A DNA stretch of 43,348 bases from Lachnospiraceae bacterium (GCA_017436865.1 JAFSCH010000050.1:1-43348), one strand, 5' to 3'. Counted from the stretch's first letter, positions 33,750 to 42,483 are shown. Numbers and translations: made by a program. Notes: generated by a model not told the origin, from the letters alone.

Positions 33750-34311
33750 ATGGCTGAAAATAATAAGCTTAAAATTTTATATATTTTAGATATTATGAAG
33801 AAAACAGATGAGAATCACAATCTTGGCTGGTATATGATAGACCAGGATTTTGAAGATTTCGAACTAAAAATCCTTGCGGATTCTGTTGCGGCAGCCAGAT
33901 TTCTTACCTTAGAAGATTCTAATAAGTTAATCAGGAAAATTAAGAAGCTAGCTACGAAGGATGGAGAAAGCATTATCAAGCTGACAACAAATGTAGATGA
34001 AGCGATAAAGATTGCAGATGCTAAGTTTAAAATAAAGTATGATACTATTATGAGAGCGATAGCTGAACATAAACAGATTCGGTTTCAATATTATGAGCTT
34101 AGTGCAGGAAATAAAAAGGTACTTGAGGAACCGGTAAAGCCTATGAAAGAAGTAGAAGAGTTAAAAAAGTAAGTGATAATCCTGGCTTTTACCAGTGGCT
34201 TGCCGCTTATGGTTCCAATGCCGTGATATAAAGTCCAGAATCTATGAGGCAAAAGTATATTCAATATTTAAAGGAAACAATACAGTGCTATGAATCAGGA
34301 GGAACAGATTG
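33750..34311 (+). pseudogene. WYL-domain regulator with internal deletions
   Basis: The first 140 codons (LKILYILDIMKK, ADSVAAARFLTLEDSNKLIR, YDTIMRAIAEHKQIRFQYYE) match the start, linker and beginning of the WYL domain in WYL-type transcription factors. The winged helix is shortened and the middle of the WYL domain is missing. The reading frame ends at 34172. The C-terminal end of the family then appears in another frame (GFYQWLAAYGSNAVI, a TAA, SPESMRQKYIQYLKETIQCY), closing with TGA at 34309-34311. It is not functional as written. Confidence 0.75.
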
Positions 34312-34941
34312 AGTACCTATATCAAAGTATACAGAGGAAATCAGATTGGCGATATTAAGGTAACTCTTTATTCCGTGGATCATTCTGCTTATGATGCGCA
34401 TATGTTTTTGGTGGAAACGCCTAATAAGGTGATTTTACATACGGGTGACTATCGGTTGCATGGTTACCGCGGAAGCAAAATGATAGAAGTAATCGAAAAG
34501 CTTGTAAAGAAAAATGGCAAAAGAAAAGTGGATGTCCTGATTACAGAAGGAACCATGATGAGCAGAGGTTCTGAAAAGTATTATACAGAAGCTGATATGC
34601 AAAAGGAAATGGTAGGTATCATAACAGAAATATTCTTTTACTCCAATTATATGTGGGATCTGGTTAGAGATAATGGAGAATTTGAAATCAGTAAGACAGA
34701 GAATCAGAAAGAAGAGAAAGAAGCAGGCTTACGAGGTTATAAGGAGATTCAAAAGGGAAAATATAAGCAGATAAAAGGTGTGCTGCTTGCAGATGAAGGA
34801 TTCTATCATCCATTAGTAACCGAGGAGGTAATAAAAACATTAAACGGAAATAAGAAAGAATTGATGCCGATTGAATACATGAGAGCTTCTTATAAAGTAG
34901 ATGAGGGCAGAGAAGTAATTTTAGCGGAACAGAATAAATAA
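34309..34941 (+). pseudogene. Fragment of an MBL-fold RNase J-like protein fused to an unknown tail
   Basis: The frame is 210 codons long, from a TTG at 34309 after AGGAGG. Residues 1-105 match the later part of an RNase J-like MBL domain (YSVDHSAYDAHMFLVETPNK, LHTGDYRLHGYRGSK, TEGTMMSRGSEKYYTEADMQ). The HxHxDH metal site that should lie upstream is absent. From about residue 108 the sequence (FFYSNYMWDLVRDNGEF, KIQKGKYKQ-like lysine-rich stretch, PIEYMRASYKVDEGREV) is unrelated to that family. It is probably a deletion fusion. Confidence 0.65.
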
Positions 34942-35138
34942 GTACCAACAAGTATGAATAGCAGAAATGCCACCTGTTAAAGTGCAACGTCATTTATCCT
35001 GAAAATGCATAATGGATTAGTCTGACAACCGAATAAAAAATAAGTAATAAACCTTGCAATGAGCCAATCAAATTCCTCGTTTCAAGGTCTGTTTTTATCT
35101 TTATCAAATGTGGACCCAGTTTATGTTTTGAATTTTGT
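34942..35138. other. Intergenic stretch
   Basis: ACCTTG near 35055 and CAAGGT near 35083, followed by TGTTTTTA, may be a weak terminator. No gene recognised. Confidence 0.35.
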
Positions 35139-35260
35139 GGCAACTAGTTTGTATATATGTTATAATTGGTTTGGAATGAAAGAAAATTTTGAGTTTGATG
35201 GCAACTAGTTTGTATATATGTTATAATTAGTCTAAAATGAAAGAAAATTTTGAGTTTGAT
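35139..35260 (+). repeat. Tandem 61-bp duplication carrying promoters
   Basis: Two head-to-tail units (35139-35199 and 35200-35260) are identical at 57 of 61 positions. Each contains TGTTATAAT, an extended -10 box with TATAAT at 35161 and 35222, preceded by TGGCAA 17 bp upstream. The preceding 15 bases resemble the unit's end, so the duplication may be older and partly decayed. It lies 62-183 bp upstream of the chemotaxis receptor start. Confidence 0.85.
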
Positions 35261-35321
35261 GGCGAGTAAAAAAAGTAATGAAGGAGAAAAAAGAATATAT
35301 TATACACAAGGAGGCATTACT

Positions 35322-37409
35322 ATGAAATCTATACGAATGAAAATTACTGTTGCAATTGTGATATGTTCGTTGATTACGGCATCTATTATTAGTCTGCTCA
35401 GCATTTCTGATACCAGAGAATTATCCAATGCCGCGGCTGAAAAGGAGTTGGTGCTAACCTGCGAGAATACGGGTGAAGAAATCAATGCCCTGATTTCTAG
35501 AATTGAGCAGTCGGTGGATACGCTAAGCGATATTGCCATGAGAAGGTTGGATTTTCCTAAGTTTAAAAACAATAGTGAGTATGAAAGCAATTATACAAAT
35601 GAACTTTTGGAAGATTTTTATACTTTTGCGGAGCATACGGACGGTGCAATTACTGCTTATATACGTTATAATCCGGAATTTGCGGAACCGACTTCCGGTA
35701 TCTTTTTGACGCGTAATGATACGCAGTCTGCATTTGACAGCGTAACACCAACGGATTTTAGTATGTATGACCCATCTGATGCAACTCATGTAGGCTGGTA
35801 TTACATACCGGTAGTGAACAAGGCACCTCTTTGGATGGATCCGTATTTAAATGCAAATATAAATGTTTATATGATTTCCTATGTGGTTCCGCTTTATGAA
35901 GATGGTACATCTGTTGGAATCATCGGAATGGATATTGATTTTGGTCAGTTGACATCTTTGGTAGATAAAGCGATTGCTTTTGATACAGGATATTCTTTTG
36001 TGGTAAGTTCTACTGGTAGTGTACTGTATCATAAAGAGATTGAGTCAGGTACTGATTTGGCGGAATACAATGGTGGAGAACTGACTTCGGTTAAGAATTT
36101 CGTATTAGATGCTTCCAAGCAAGGAGAGACGTTGCAGTACAGCATCAACGGCGAGGAGAAATATTTGTCTTATGTGGAACTTAAGAATGGCATGAAGCTT
36201 GTATTAACAGCACCTGTAGAGGAAATTACAGCATCTGCAAATGCCCTTTCTGTTCAGATATTGATGTTCCTTGCTATGGGACTCGTGGTTTCTATAGTGC
36301 TTGGAGTTTTGATAGGAAGTACCATTGCAAAACCGATTAAACGAATTACAGAAATTATTAAGCAGACAGCACAGTTGGACTTTCAACGTGCAAAAGACAT
36401 TGACAAATTAATGAAAAAACGTGATGAAACCGGTATTATGGCAAAGGCGGTAAATGAGATGCGTTCCGTCCTGCGTGAGCTGGTAGGAAACATGGAGCGT
36501 GTTAAAGACGATTTGATTGAAAACATGAAGCGTCTGGATGATGTGATGGGAGAAAACAATTCTATTTCAGAGGACAATTCTGCAACTACCCAGGAACTGG
36601 CAGCCGGTATGGAAGAGACTTCCGCCGGTGTAACCATGATTGTAAGCAATATTGACGCAATCCAGACAAATGCAGAAGAAATCCGTGAATTGTCCGAACG
36701 GGAACAGCAGGAATCGAGAGCTATTATGACCAGAGCGAGAGATCTTCGTGATACTACGAGTTCTTCCAATGAGAAAGCAATGGGCATTTATGCAGACATG
36801 AGACAACGTACGGAAGAAGCAATCGAAAAATCTAAAGTTGTTGCAAAGATTAATGAATTGACGGATGATATCCGGAATATTTCTTCCCAGACAAATCTGT
36901 TGGCATTGAATGCCAATATTGAGGCCGCAAGAGCGGGAGAGGCCGGACGTGGTTTTGCTGTGGTTGCAACGGAAATCGGAGCACTGGCTAATCAAACATT
37001 CCGGACTGTAGACGGCATCAACGAGATTGTAAAAGAGGTCAATGAAGCTGTCGTTAATATGACAGAATGCATTCAGGTCATTATGAATTTCCTGGAAGAT
37101 ACTGTAGTTACAGATTATAGTACCTTTGGTCAGGTAGGCGAACGTTACGAAAAGGATGCAGAAAGTTTTGCAGAATCGATGCAGCATATTTATTCTGAGA
37201 TTTCTCAATTGAGTCATAAAATTACACAGATTGTGGATGCAATGGATAATGTAAACCGCACGATTACAGAGTCTGCTGATGGGGTAAATCTGATAGCGGA
37301 GAAATCCGGAGATGCGGTTAAAAAGACATTAGAAGGTTATGAGCATCTGCGAGAAAGTGAGACAAGCCTAAATCTTTTGAAGGAATTAATTGAAAAGTTT
37401 AATGTATAA
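35322..37409 (+). CDS. Methyl-accepting chemotaxis protein, dCache type
   Basis: This 695-residue receptor has a first transmembrane helix (about residues 7-29, [20 protein letters not shown]), a large extracellular domain of about 270 residues with dCache features ([33 protein letters not shown]), a second helix (about 306-328), a HAMP domain ([15 protein letters not shown]), and a long cytoplasmic coiled coil. The conserved signalling tip is [20 protein letters not shown] near 523-542. The start at 35322 follows AAGGAGG by 8 nt; the longer frame to 35250 lacks a site. No other chemotaxis genes are adjacent. Confidence 0.95.
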   Translation: MKSIRMKITVAIVICSLITASIISLLSISDTRELSNAAAEKELVLTCENTGEEINALISRIEQSVDTLSDIAMRRLDFPKFKNNSEYESNYTNELLEDFYTFAEHTDGAITAYIRYNPEFAEPTSGIFLTRNDTQSAFDSVTPTDFSMYDPSDATHVGWYYIPVVNKAPLWMDPYLNANINVYMISYVVPLYEDGTSVGIIGMDIDFGQLTSLVDKAIAFDTGYSFVVSSTGSVLYHKEIESGTDLAEYNGGELTSVKNFVLDASKQGETLQYSINGEEKYLSYVELKNGMKLVLTAPVEEITASANALSVQILMFLAMGLVVSIVLGVLIGSTIAKPIKRITEIIKQTAQLDFQRAKDIDKLMKKRDETGIMAKAVNEMRSVLRELVGNMERVKDDLIENMKRLDDVMGENNSISEDNSATTQELAAGMEETSAGVTMIVSNIDAIQTNAEEIRELSEREQQESRAIMTRARDLRDTTSSSNEKAMGIYADMRQRTEEAIEKSKVVAKINELTDDIRNISSQTNLLALNANIEAARAGEAGRGFAVVATEIGALANQTFRTVDGINEIVKEVNEAVVNMTECIQVIMNFLEDTVVTDYSTFGQVGERYEKDAESFAESMQHIYSEISQLSHKITQIVDAMDNVNRTITESADGVNLIAEKSGDAVKKTLEGYEHLRESETSLNLLKELIEKFNV

Positions 37410-37474
37410 GATACTGTTGGTAGCATAAAACAAGCGAAAGAATAGTGGGATAATGAAAGGAAATTGCTGATGAA

Positions 37475-37918
37475 ATGGAAAATCATCGTTCTGATGTCAT
37501 TGTTATCTTTGCAGGATACCCGGAAAAGATGAAACAGTTCTTAAATAGGAACGAAGGTTTGCGTAGTAGAATTGCATTTCATCTGGATTTTCCGGATTAT
37601 AATGAAACGGAAATGGTGGAGATTTTAAAGCTTATGGTAAGAGAGAAGGGATACCTCTGCAGTGATGTGGCACTTGAAAAATGTCGAGGTATCTTTGCAA
37701 AAGCTGTGTTGCAAGAAGAATTTGGTAATGGTCGTTATGTCAGAAACGTTTTGGAGCAGGCAATGATGAAACAAAGCAGAAGACTTATGAGTGCGATGGC
37801 AGGAAAAAATATTAGTAAGGAACAGATACAGCAGCTATTACCGGAGGACTTTGATGTGGCAGCAGGTAATATAGAGAAAAAGAGGGTGAGAATAGGGTAT
37901 GACTTATGTAATGTCTGA
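37475..37918 (+). pseudogene. C-terminal fragment of a SpoVK/CbbX-like AAA+ ATPase
   Basis: The frame matches only the second half of SpoVK-type AAA+ proteins: HRSDVIVIFAGYPEKMKQFL, NEGLRSRIAFHLDFPDYNET (sensor and arginine region), EFGNGRYVRNVLEQAMMKQS, and a C-terminal helix. The Walker A and B part is missing; the family sequence begins right after an in-frame stop near 37455. It overlaps the following phosphatase fragment by 20 bp. Confidence 0.8.
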
Positions 37919-38225
37919 TATTCATGGGTGTTATGATAAATATGTAGAAATGTTAGCAAAAATAGAATTTTCAACAGAGGATAGGCTATACATCTTAGGG
38001 GATGTGGTGGATCGAGGATCTAATGGTATGAAGGTTTTATTAGATATTGCAAAACATAATAATATCATTTTGTTCATGGGAAATCATGATCAGGAAGCAC
38101 TGTTATTATTATCACAGTTATATAAACTGATAGAAGAAGAGGTGTCTGATGAATTGCTGGAAGTGTATGGCAATTCATTAGGCTGTATATGTCTGGAAAC
38201 AGGAGAAGAGTATTATTCCCAATAA
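37899..38225 (+). pseudogene. Truncated PPP-type metallophosphatase
   Basis: This encodes 108 residues. Motifs of bacterial serine/threonine phosphatases are present: MSDIHGCYDKY, LGDVVDRGSNG and FMGNHDQEAL. The second half with the remaining metal-binding histidines is gone. The reading frame ends 8 bp before dispersed repeat 2 (copy 2), which suggests that the repeat or an associated rearrangement removed it. Confidence 0.78.
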
Positions 38226-38233
38226 TACGAGAT

Positions 38234-38379
38234 ATGAAAAGAGACTACATCAATCATCGATTATATTGATGTAGTCTCTTAAACTATTTCATTTGATTCC
38301 AATGGACTTTACCTCGCTTCATAGATTTACGCTGATAAAATATTTTTCGAAATTAATATGGCACCTTATTCAGTTTTGG
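38234..38379 (-). repeat. Dispersed repeat 2, copy 2 (about 146 bp)
   Basis: Homologous to 13031-13173. The hairpin is GACTACATCAAT/ATTGATGTAGTC, where the other copy has GGC/GCC, a compensated base-pair change. The minus-strand micro-ORF (38284-38322) encodes the same 12 residues, with a synonymous AAG/AAA change. The hairpin followed by TTTTC on the minus strand can terminate the RNA starting near 38595. Confidence 0.78.
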
Positions 38380-38596
38380 TTCATTAATCCTTTTCTTCTT
38401 CGCTTCATATTCTTTGTTTGAATGTTCTTATGATTTTATTTGTACTTATTGTACTTTTTCTTTTCAAAGATAATCATGTTTCAAATCTAATATAAAACGA
38501 ATGCGCTTATGTGTTTGGTGGACTGTACCTCTCTTTCATTAGATTCATCTATATGAAACCCAAGCCAACCTCTCGGCTCTGCGGTCCCTTTTGATA
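38380..38596 (-). ncRNA. Candidate structured leader or noncoding RNA
   Basis: A near-consensus minus-strand promoter lies at 38602-38630. The predicted 5' region is GC-rich within AT-rich DNA: GGGACCGCAGAGCCGAGAGG, then TTGGCTTGGG. It can form AGCC/GGCT, TTCAT/ATGAA and GGAC/GTCC stems. It continues without an open frame to the hairpin of dispersed repeat 2. I do not recognise it as a known riboswitch or SRP/6S RNA. It may be the leader of a gene lost by deletion. Confidence 0.45.
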
Positions 38597-38601
38597 ATTT
38601 G

Positions 38602-38630
38602 AATATATCAGAAAAAGATAAAAATGTCAA
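38602..38630 (-). promoter_or_regulatory. Near-consensus minus-strand promoter without a gene
   Basis: On the minus strand TTGACA (38625-38630), a 17-bp spacer, and TATATT (38602-38607). Confidence 0.75.
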
Positions 38631-38725
38631 TATAAAAACTGAAAAATAATAGGGCAAAAGTAATAATAACTGTTAAAAACCAAGAGGTAAATTTCAAAGA
38701 ATTGCAAAGATAGTTGCGGCAATAA

Positions 38726-38758
38726 ATAGTTGACTAATACAACTATAAGAAGTATAAT
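38726..38758 (+). promoter_or_regulatory. marR promoter with overlapping palindromic operator
   Basis: TTGACT (38730-38735), 17 bp, TATAAT (38753-38758). ATAGTTG (38726-38732) and CAACTAT (38740-38746) are a perfect inverted repeat spaced by 7 bp over the -35 box, as expected for a MarR operator. Autorepression is likely. Confidence 0.8.
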
Positions 38759-38782
38759 GAGAAAACTACTTGAGAGGGAGGA

Positions 38783-39229
38783 ATGGATTTGGACTTAGTA
38801 AAACAATTTCGTGAGTATACACGACAGTTAGAATGTCATTTTGGAAATATCAATAGTGCGGATTGCTGCTGCGGCAGTGTTAATAAAACACAATGTTTTT
38901 TAATTGTTGAGATTGGAAGAAAACCGGGTATATCAGTAAAAGAATTGGCAGAAATTTTACGCATTGATAAAAGTGGTGTAAGTCGTTTGGTAGAAGATTT
39001 AGTGCAGAAAGACTATGTGGAACGTAAGCCATCAACAGAAGACAGGCGTTTTGTCACGCTGCATTTATTGCCCAAAGGGCAAGAAAGATTTGAGAAGATT
39101 GAACATGATATGTATGACAGATTTAAAATGATATTGGAGCAAATACCGGAGCATAAGCGAGAACAAGTAATGGAGTCCTTAAGATTATATAACGAGGCTT
39201 GCATGGCAGTGGAGGATGTGTTGAAATGA
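38783..39229 (+). CDS. MarR-family regulator with a Cys-rich N-terminus
   Basis: This encodes 148 residues. The winged helix is clear: ISVKELAEILRIDKSGVSRL, then VEDLVQKDYVERKPSTEDRR. The N-terminal NSADCCCGSVNKTQCFL has four cysteines and suggests sensing of metal, arsenic or redox state. GGGAGGA at 38776 lies 6 nt before an in-frame TTG at 38789, which may be the true start instead of the ATG. Its end overlaps the start of the C_GCAxxG_C_C remnant. Confidence 0.9.
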   Translation: MDLDLVKQFREYTRQLECHFGNINSADCCCGSVNKTQCFLIVEIGRKPGISVKELAEILRIDKSGVSRLVEDLVQKDYVERKPSTEDRRFVTLHLLPKGQERFEKIEHDMYDRFKMILEQIPEHKREQVMESLRLYNEACMAVEDVLK

Positions 39230-39584
39230 AGTTAGAAAGTAAAGTGGAGAAATCAGCGAACTATTTTAAGAATGGGTTTAATTGTTCTCAGGCGGTATTA
39301 GCAACATTTGCATCGGATTTTGGTTTATCAGAGGAGATGGCACTTAAAGTTGCGACGCAGTTTGGTGGTGGTGCAAGAAAAGGAGAAATGCGTATAAAAT
39401 TGCGGAAGATTTTATGACCCGTTTTATTGAGAAAAAAGGAACCGTCGTATGCAGAGAGCTACTCGGATATGACGTGTCAAAGCCAGAAGATATGGTAAAG
39501 ATAAAGGAAATGGATTTGTTTCATAGTACATGCCCTGAAATGATAAGATGTGCAACAGAAATTGTGGAAGAAATGTTGCAGTGA
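39226..39584 (+). pseudogene. C_GCAxxG_C_C family protein, internally deleted
   Basis: The first frame, KVEKSANYFKNGFNCSQAVL to KVATQFGGGARKGEM, is the N-terminal part of this redox-like family. The end appears in another frame: YKIAEDFMTRFIEKKGTVVC, RELLGYDVSKPEDM, FHSTCPEMIRCATEIVEEML, stop at 39582. The central CGAxxG-type segment that names the family is missing. It was probably co-transcribed with marR. Confidence 0.82.
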
Positions 39585-39662
39585 TAAGTAAAGTACGGAA
39601 AAAAAGTGAGAGGATACCGTTAGGTAGCAGCCTTTTTAGTGACTGCGACAGAGGAGGAGTAT

Positions 39663-40847
39663 ATGTTAACGAGTATTGCAGTTATTTTGTTGTTAGGTTT
39701 ATTAGTGGGGTGGTTGTTTTCAAAGATGAAATTACCAAGTCTGCTAGGAATGATTATAGTTGGAATTGTACTCAGTCCATATTGCCTGAACATGATAGAT
39801 GAATCGATTATTGCAATATCAGCCGATTTGAGGCAGATAGCATTGGTAATTATTTTAACGAGAGCAGGATTATCGCTAAATCTTTCGGACTTGAAGAAAG
39901 TAGGAAGACCAGCGATACTTATGTGTTTTGTTCCGGCATGCGTTGAAATGATTGGAACAATTATTTTTGCGCAGTTGTTATTAGGCGTATCAGCCATAGA
40001 AGCAGCTATTATTGGAAGTGTAATAGCTGCGGTATCTCCTGCCGTAGTTGTGCCAAGAATGATAAAATTGATAGATGAGGGATATGGGAAAGAAAAGAGT
40101 ATTCCACAGTTGATTTTGGCAGGTGCATCCGTAGATGATGTATTTGTAATTGTTGTTTTTACGGCATTTACTACTTTGGCATCAACAGGGAAAATATCTG
40201 TAACAAGTTTTATGCAAATACCGATTTCTATTCTTCTGGGAGTATTGTTAGGAGGAGTAGTTGGAATGCTTCTTGTGTGTTTTTTTAAACGATATCATAT
40301 GCGCGATTCGGTAAAAGTGCTTATCATACTTAGTGTTTCTTTTTTGGTATTGGAAATTCAAAATAGATTAGAAGGTATTGTAACGGTATCGGGATTGCTA
40401 GCCATTATGAGCATGAGTATCATCATGAATCAAAAATATGTTGTGTTGGCAAAAAGACTATCTGTGAAATATAATAAACTATGGATTGGTGCTGAGATAT
40501 TCTTATTTATATTGGTAGGAATTGCAGTTGATATACAGTATGCCTTGAGGGCTGGCATCGTAGTAATTCTATTAGTGTTATTGGCACTGCTTTTCCGCAT
40601 GATAGGAGTTGCATTGTCGCTTACTAAAACGAAATTAAATAAAAAAGAGAGATTATTTTGTGCCATTGCATATACACCCAAAGCAACAGTACAAGCAGCC
40701 ATTGGAACAATACCGCTTGCAATGGGATTAGCATGTGGAGATATAGTTCTGACTGTGGCGGTAGTGTCTATTTTGCTAACAGCACCATTTGGAGCAATAT
40801 GTGTAGACAATTTATATAAGAAATTATTATCAAAGGTAGAGGTATAG
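39663..40847 (+). CDS. Cation/proton antiporter (CPA superfamily)
   Basis: This 394-residue membrane protein has about 12 hydrophobic segments. NhaP/KefB-like features are LTRAGLSLNLSDLKKVGRPA, VIAAVSPAVVVPRMIKLIDE, GASVDDVFVIVVFTAFTTLA with the DD pair in the ion-binding helix, and AYTPKATVQAAIGTIPLAMG. It exchanges Na+ or K+ for H+ across the membrane. The start at 39663 follows GAGGAGG by 5 nt. It comes 78 bp after the decayed C_GCAxxG_C_C gene and may share the marR promoter. Confidence 0.92.
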   Translation: MLTSIAVILLLGLLVGWLFSKMKLPSLLGMIIVGIVLSPYCLNMIDESIIAISADLRQIALVIILTRAGLSLNLSDLKKVGRPAILMCFVPACVEMIGTIIFAQLLLGVSAIEAAIIGSVIAAVSPAVVVPRMIKLIDEGYGKEKSIPQLILAGASVDDVFVIVVFTAFTTLASTGKISVTSFMQIPISILLGVLLGGVVGMLLVCFFKRYHMRDSVKVLIILSVSFLVLEIQNRLEGIVTVSGLLAIMSMSIIMNQKYVVLAKRLSVKYNKLWIGAEIFLFILVGIAVDIQYALRAGIVVILLVLLALLFRMIGVALSLTKTKLNKKERLFCAIAYTPKATVQAAIGTIPLAMGLACGDIVLTVAVVSILLTAPFGAICVDNLYKKLLSKVEV

Positions 40848-40859
40848 AATATAATTTTA

Positions 40860-41034
40860 CGCGAAGATATGTTGGAATTAACACGCAGAATGACAGCAAC
40901 CCGCTCTCATTTGGTGAGACTTGCAGGTGCATATATGGATGAAGAAGGATATGTCGATGGTAATTTTAATATAAATTTTTTGAATCTAAAAGGTGAAGAG
41001 AGAAAGCGGTGCCTAAATATAGCGAAAGCGATTT
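40860..41034 (+). pseudogene. N-terminal fragment of a DUF4317 paralogue
   Basis: It matches codons 4-60 of the gene at 13665 (REDMLELTRRMTATRSHLVR, YMDEEGYVDGNFNINFLNLK) with mostly synonymous changes. It lacks a start with a ribosome binding site, and at the sequence GCGAAAGCGATT it runs into the right half of the 132-bp element. Confidence 0.85.
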
Positions 41035-41079
41035 TATATGGATTTTTGCATCGTAATTATGAAGGTACTGAATAATTAC
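41028..41079 (+). mobile_element. Right half of the 132-bp element, copy C
   Basis: ATGGATTTTTGCA, then GTAATTAT, GAAGGTACTGA and ATAATTAC match the right end of copies A and B. The terminal hairpin keeps pairing through a double change (C to T and G to A). The left half is absent, and the sequence joins the DUF4317 fragment at a shared GCGAA-AGC/GCAATT-like stretch. Confidence 0.75.
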
Positions 41080-41096
41080 GAAAGAGGTAGGAGTTT

Positions 41097-41381
41097 ATGA
41101 AACCAAGAACAGAAATTAGTATGCAACTATATCAGATGATGCTCGAAAGAGGGTATCCGGAAAATCTTTGTGACCTCGTTACAAGGAATCTGAATACAGA
41201 CTATACGGCAACTAGAATGATTGGTTATTTATCACACTATTCTCATTTACCAGAGGTAGAAGTCGTAGATGAGATGCTGGCTATATTAAGTGATAGAAAT
41301 GCAATTATGCGTAAAAAGGAAGCAGAACACGCACAGGAAAAGATGAATGAACTTTATAGATTTGGATTAAATATAGAGTAA
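41097..41381 (+). CDS. Hypothetical protein, 94 aa, of the DUF4317 module
   Basis: GGTAGGAG precedes the ATG. The protein is helical and charged: KPRTEISMQLYQMMLERGYP, DLVTRNLNTDYTATRMIGYL, VEVVDEMLAILSDRN. It is the intact counterpart of the fragment at 14277-14439, again next to a DUF4317 sequence. Function unknown. Confidence 0.75.
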   Translation: MKPRTEISMQLYQMMLERGYPENLCDLVTRNLNTDYTATRMIGYLSHYSHLPEVEVVDEMLAILSDRNAIMRKKEAEHAQEKMNELYRFGLNIE

Positions 41382-41629
41382 TTTATGGTTATGTGAAGTA
41401 TCAGGAATTTTGCGAAGAATTCTATAGTATATGAATAGAATAATTTAATCTCCGTTGTTTAGTTATAGAACGACGGAGATTTTCTGTAAGTGTTAGGAAG
41501 GAGTAACGATGTAAGATGAACATAGAAGCATATAATGTAGGGCACTGAGTCACAGTCTAAAAATGTAAATGTCTGTGATGCATAGAATGAAGAGTGGAAA
41601 AAAATAGATTATGACGAACCTGTACATAT
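41382..41629 (+). other. Intergenic with a terminator at 41446-41485
   Basis: AATCTCCGTTG (41447-41457) and CGACGGAGATT (41471-41481) form a stem with a bulge, followed by TTC. No gene recognised in the rest. Confidence 0.6.
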
Positions 41630-42221
41630 ATGAAAAATTCATTAATTTCTATTTATGCAGACAAGGAATTGCTTGGAAAAATTAATCCAAATGAAATGGA
41701 AAAACGATTAATTCCGCCTGAATTACAGGCAGTGGTAGATATGGCAAAGAAATTACCTCGAGATTATACAAAACAAGAAACAGTAGCTTTAAATAAAGCA
41801 GAATGGACTGCAACACAGGGAGTTCAACTGATTAAGAGAATTCTAGCACGTGGATGGGATGAGAGAAGTATAGCTTTATGGGAAGAACTGCGAAGAATGG
41901 TCTTGATGTATCCTACTGCTAATGTAGAGATTGTAACTGTTCAGCAGGCATGCGCATTTACTGCGTATGCCGTAAGAAAACGTAGATTTGGAAAGTCAAA
42001 ATCCCATTGCGAAGCAATTTTAAATGGATTTTGACACGTAACTATGAAGGTACTGAATAGTTACTAGAGATTTATAATGAGAATGAAATCATCAGAAATC
42101 TTTACGTGACAAGTGGTGTGCCACAAAATGAATATTTATATTCACAATACTCAGATTTTCAAAATGTAGTTATTGATTTTCGAATGGATAAAGTGGCATT
42201 TGAAAAAAGTGGTAGATGTAA
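41630..42221 (+). pseudogene. Unknown gene interrupted by the 132-bp element and truncated at the 3' end
   Basis: The first part encodes MEKRLIPPELQAVVDMAKKL, LNKAEWTATQGVQLIKRILA, RSIALWEELRRMVLMYPTAN and VEI. Removing the element and one 8-bp duplication (140 bp) joins this in frame to YNENEIIRNLYVTSGVPQNE, QYSDFQNVVIDFRMDKVAFE, which is open to 42221. There it meets a fragment of an FAD oxidoreductase in another frame, so the original 3' end is lost. No clear ribosome binding site precedes 41630. I do not recognise the family. Confidence 0.7.
41925..42072 (+). mobile_element. 132-bp MITE-like element, copy B, with 8-bp target duplications
   Basis: The element spans 41933-42064, exactly the length of copy A. 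TAGAGATT at 41925-41932 is repeated at 42065-42072. Ends are GTAACTGTTCAG and CTGAATAGTTAC. The inner hairpin is GTCAAAATCC/GGATTTTGAC against AAAAATCT/AGATTTTT in copy A, so the pairing is preserved despite base changes. Confidence 0.9.
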
Positions 42222-42464
42222 AATAGAAGACCAATTCCGGGAACAGAAGAGTTCTATTCTTGTGACACCTTGCTCTTATCATGTGGATTGATTCCGGAAA
42301 ATGAATTGTCACGTGAGCTTGGGGTAGAGATGAGTCCTGTGACATCAGGTCCATTAGTAAATGAATCATTGGAAACAAATGTGGAAGGTGTATTTGCATG
42401 TGGGAATGTGCTTCATGTACATGACTTGGTGGATTTTGTATCTCAGGAAGCGCAGGCAGCTTAA
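42222..42464 (+). pseudogene. C-terminal fragment of a NAD(P)/FAD-dependent oxidoreductase
   Basis: The frame encodes [36 protein letters not shown], then [20 protein letters not shown] (the G-x-FA-x-GN motif that binds FAD in the C-terminal part). The N-terminal FAD and NAD domains are missing. The family usually sits beside DUF1667 and glycerol-kinase genes; the next fragment fits that. Confidence 0.82.
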
Positions 42465-42483
42465 AAGTTATCCTGATTTGAAA

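Noticed and set aside
36383-37217. Long minus-strand frames (134 and 216 codons) inside the chemotaxis receptor
   Set aside because: Antisense shadows of a clear receptor gene; Ser/Ile/Cys-rich composition comes from the opposite strand's codon pattern.
38500-38600. SRP RNA, 6S RNA, T-box or lysine/SAM/c-di-GMP riboswitch
   Set aside because: None of the conserved core motifs of these RNAs could be found in the minus-strand sequence.
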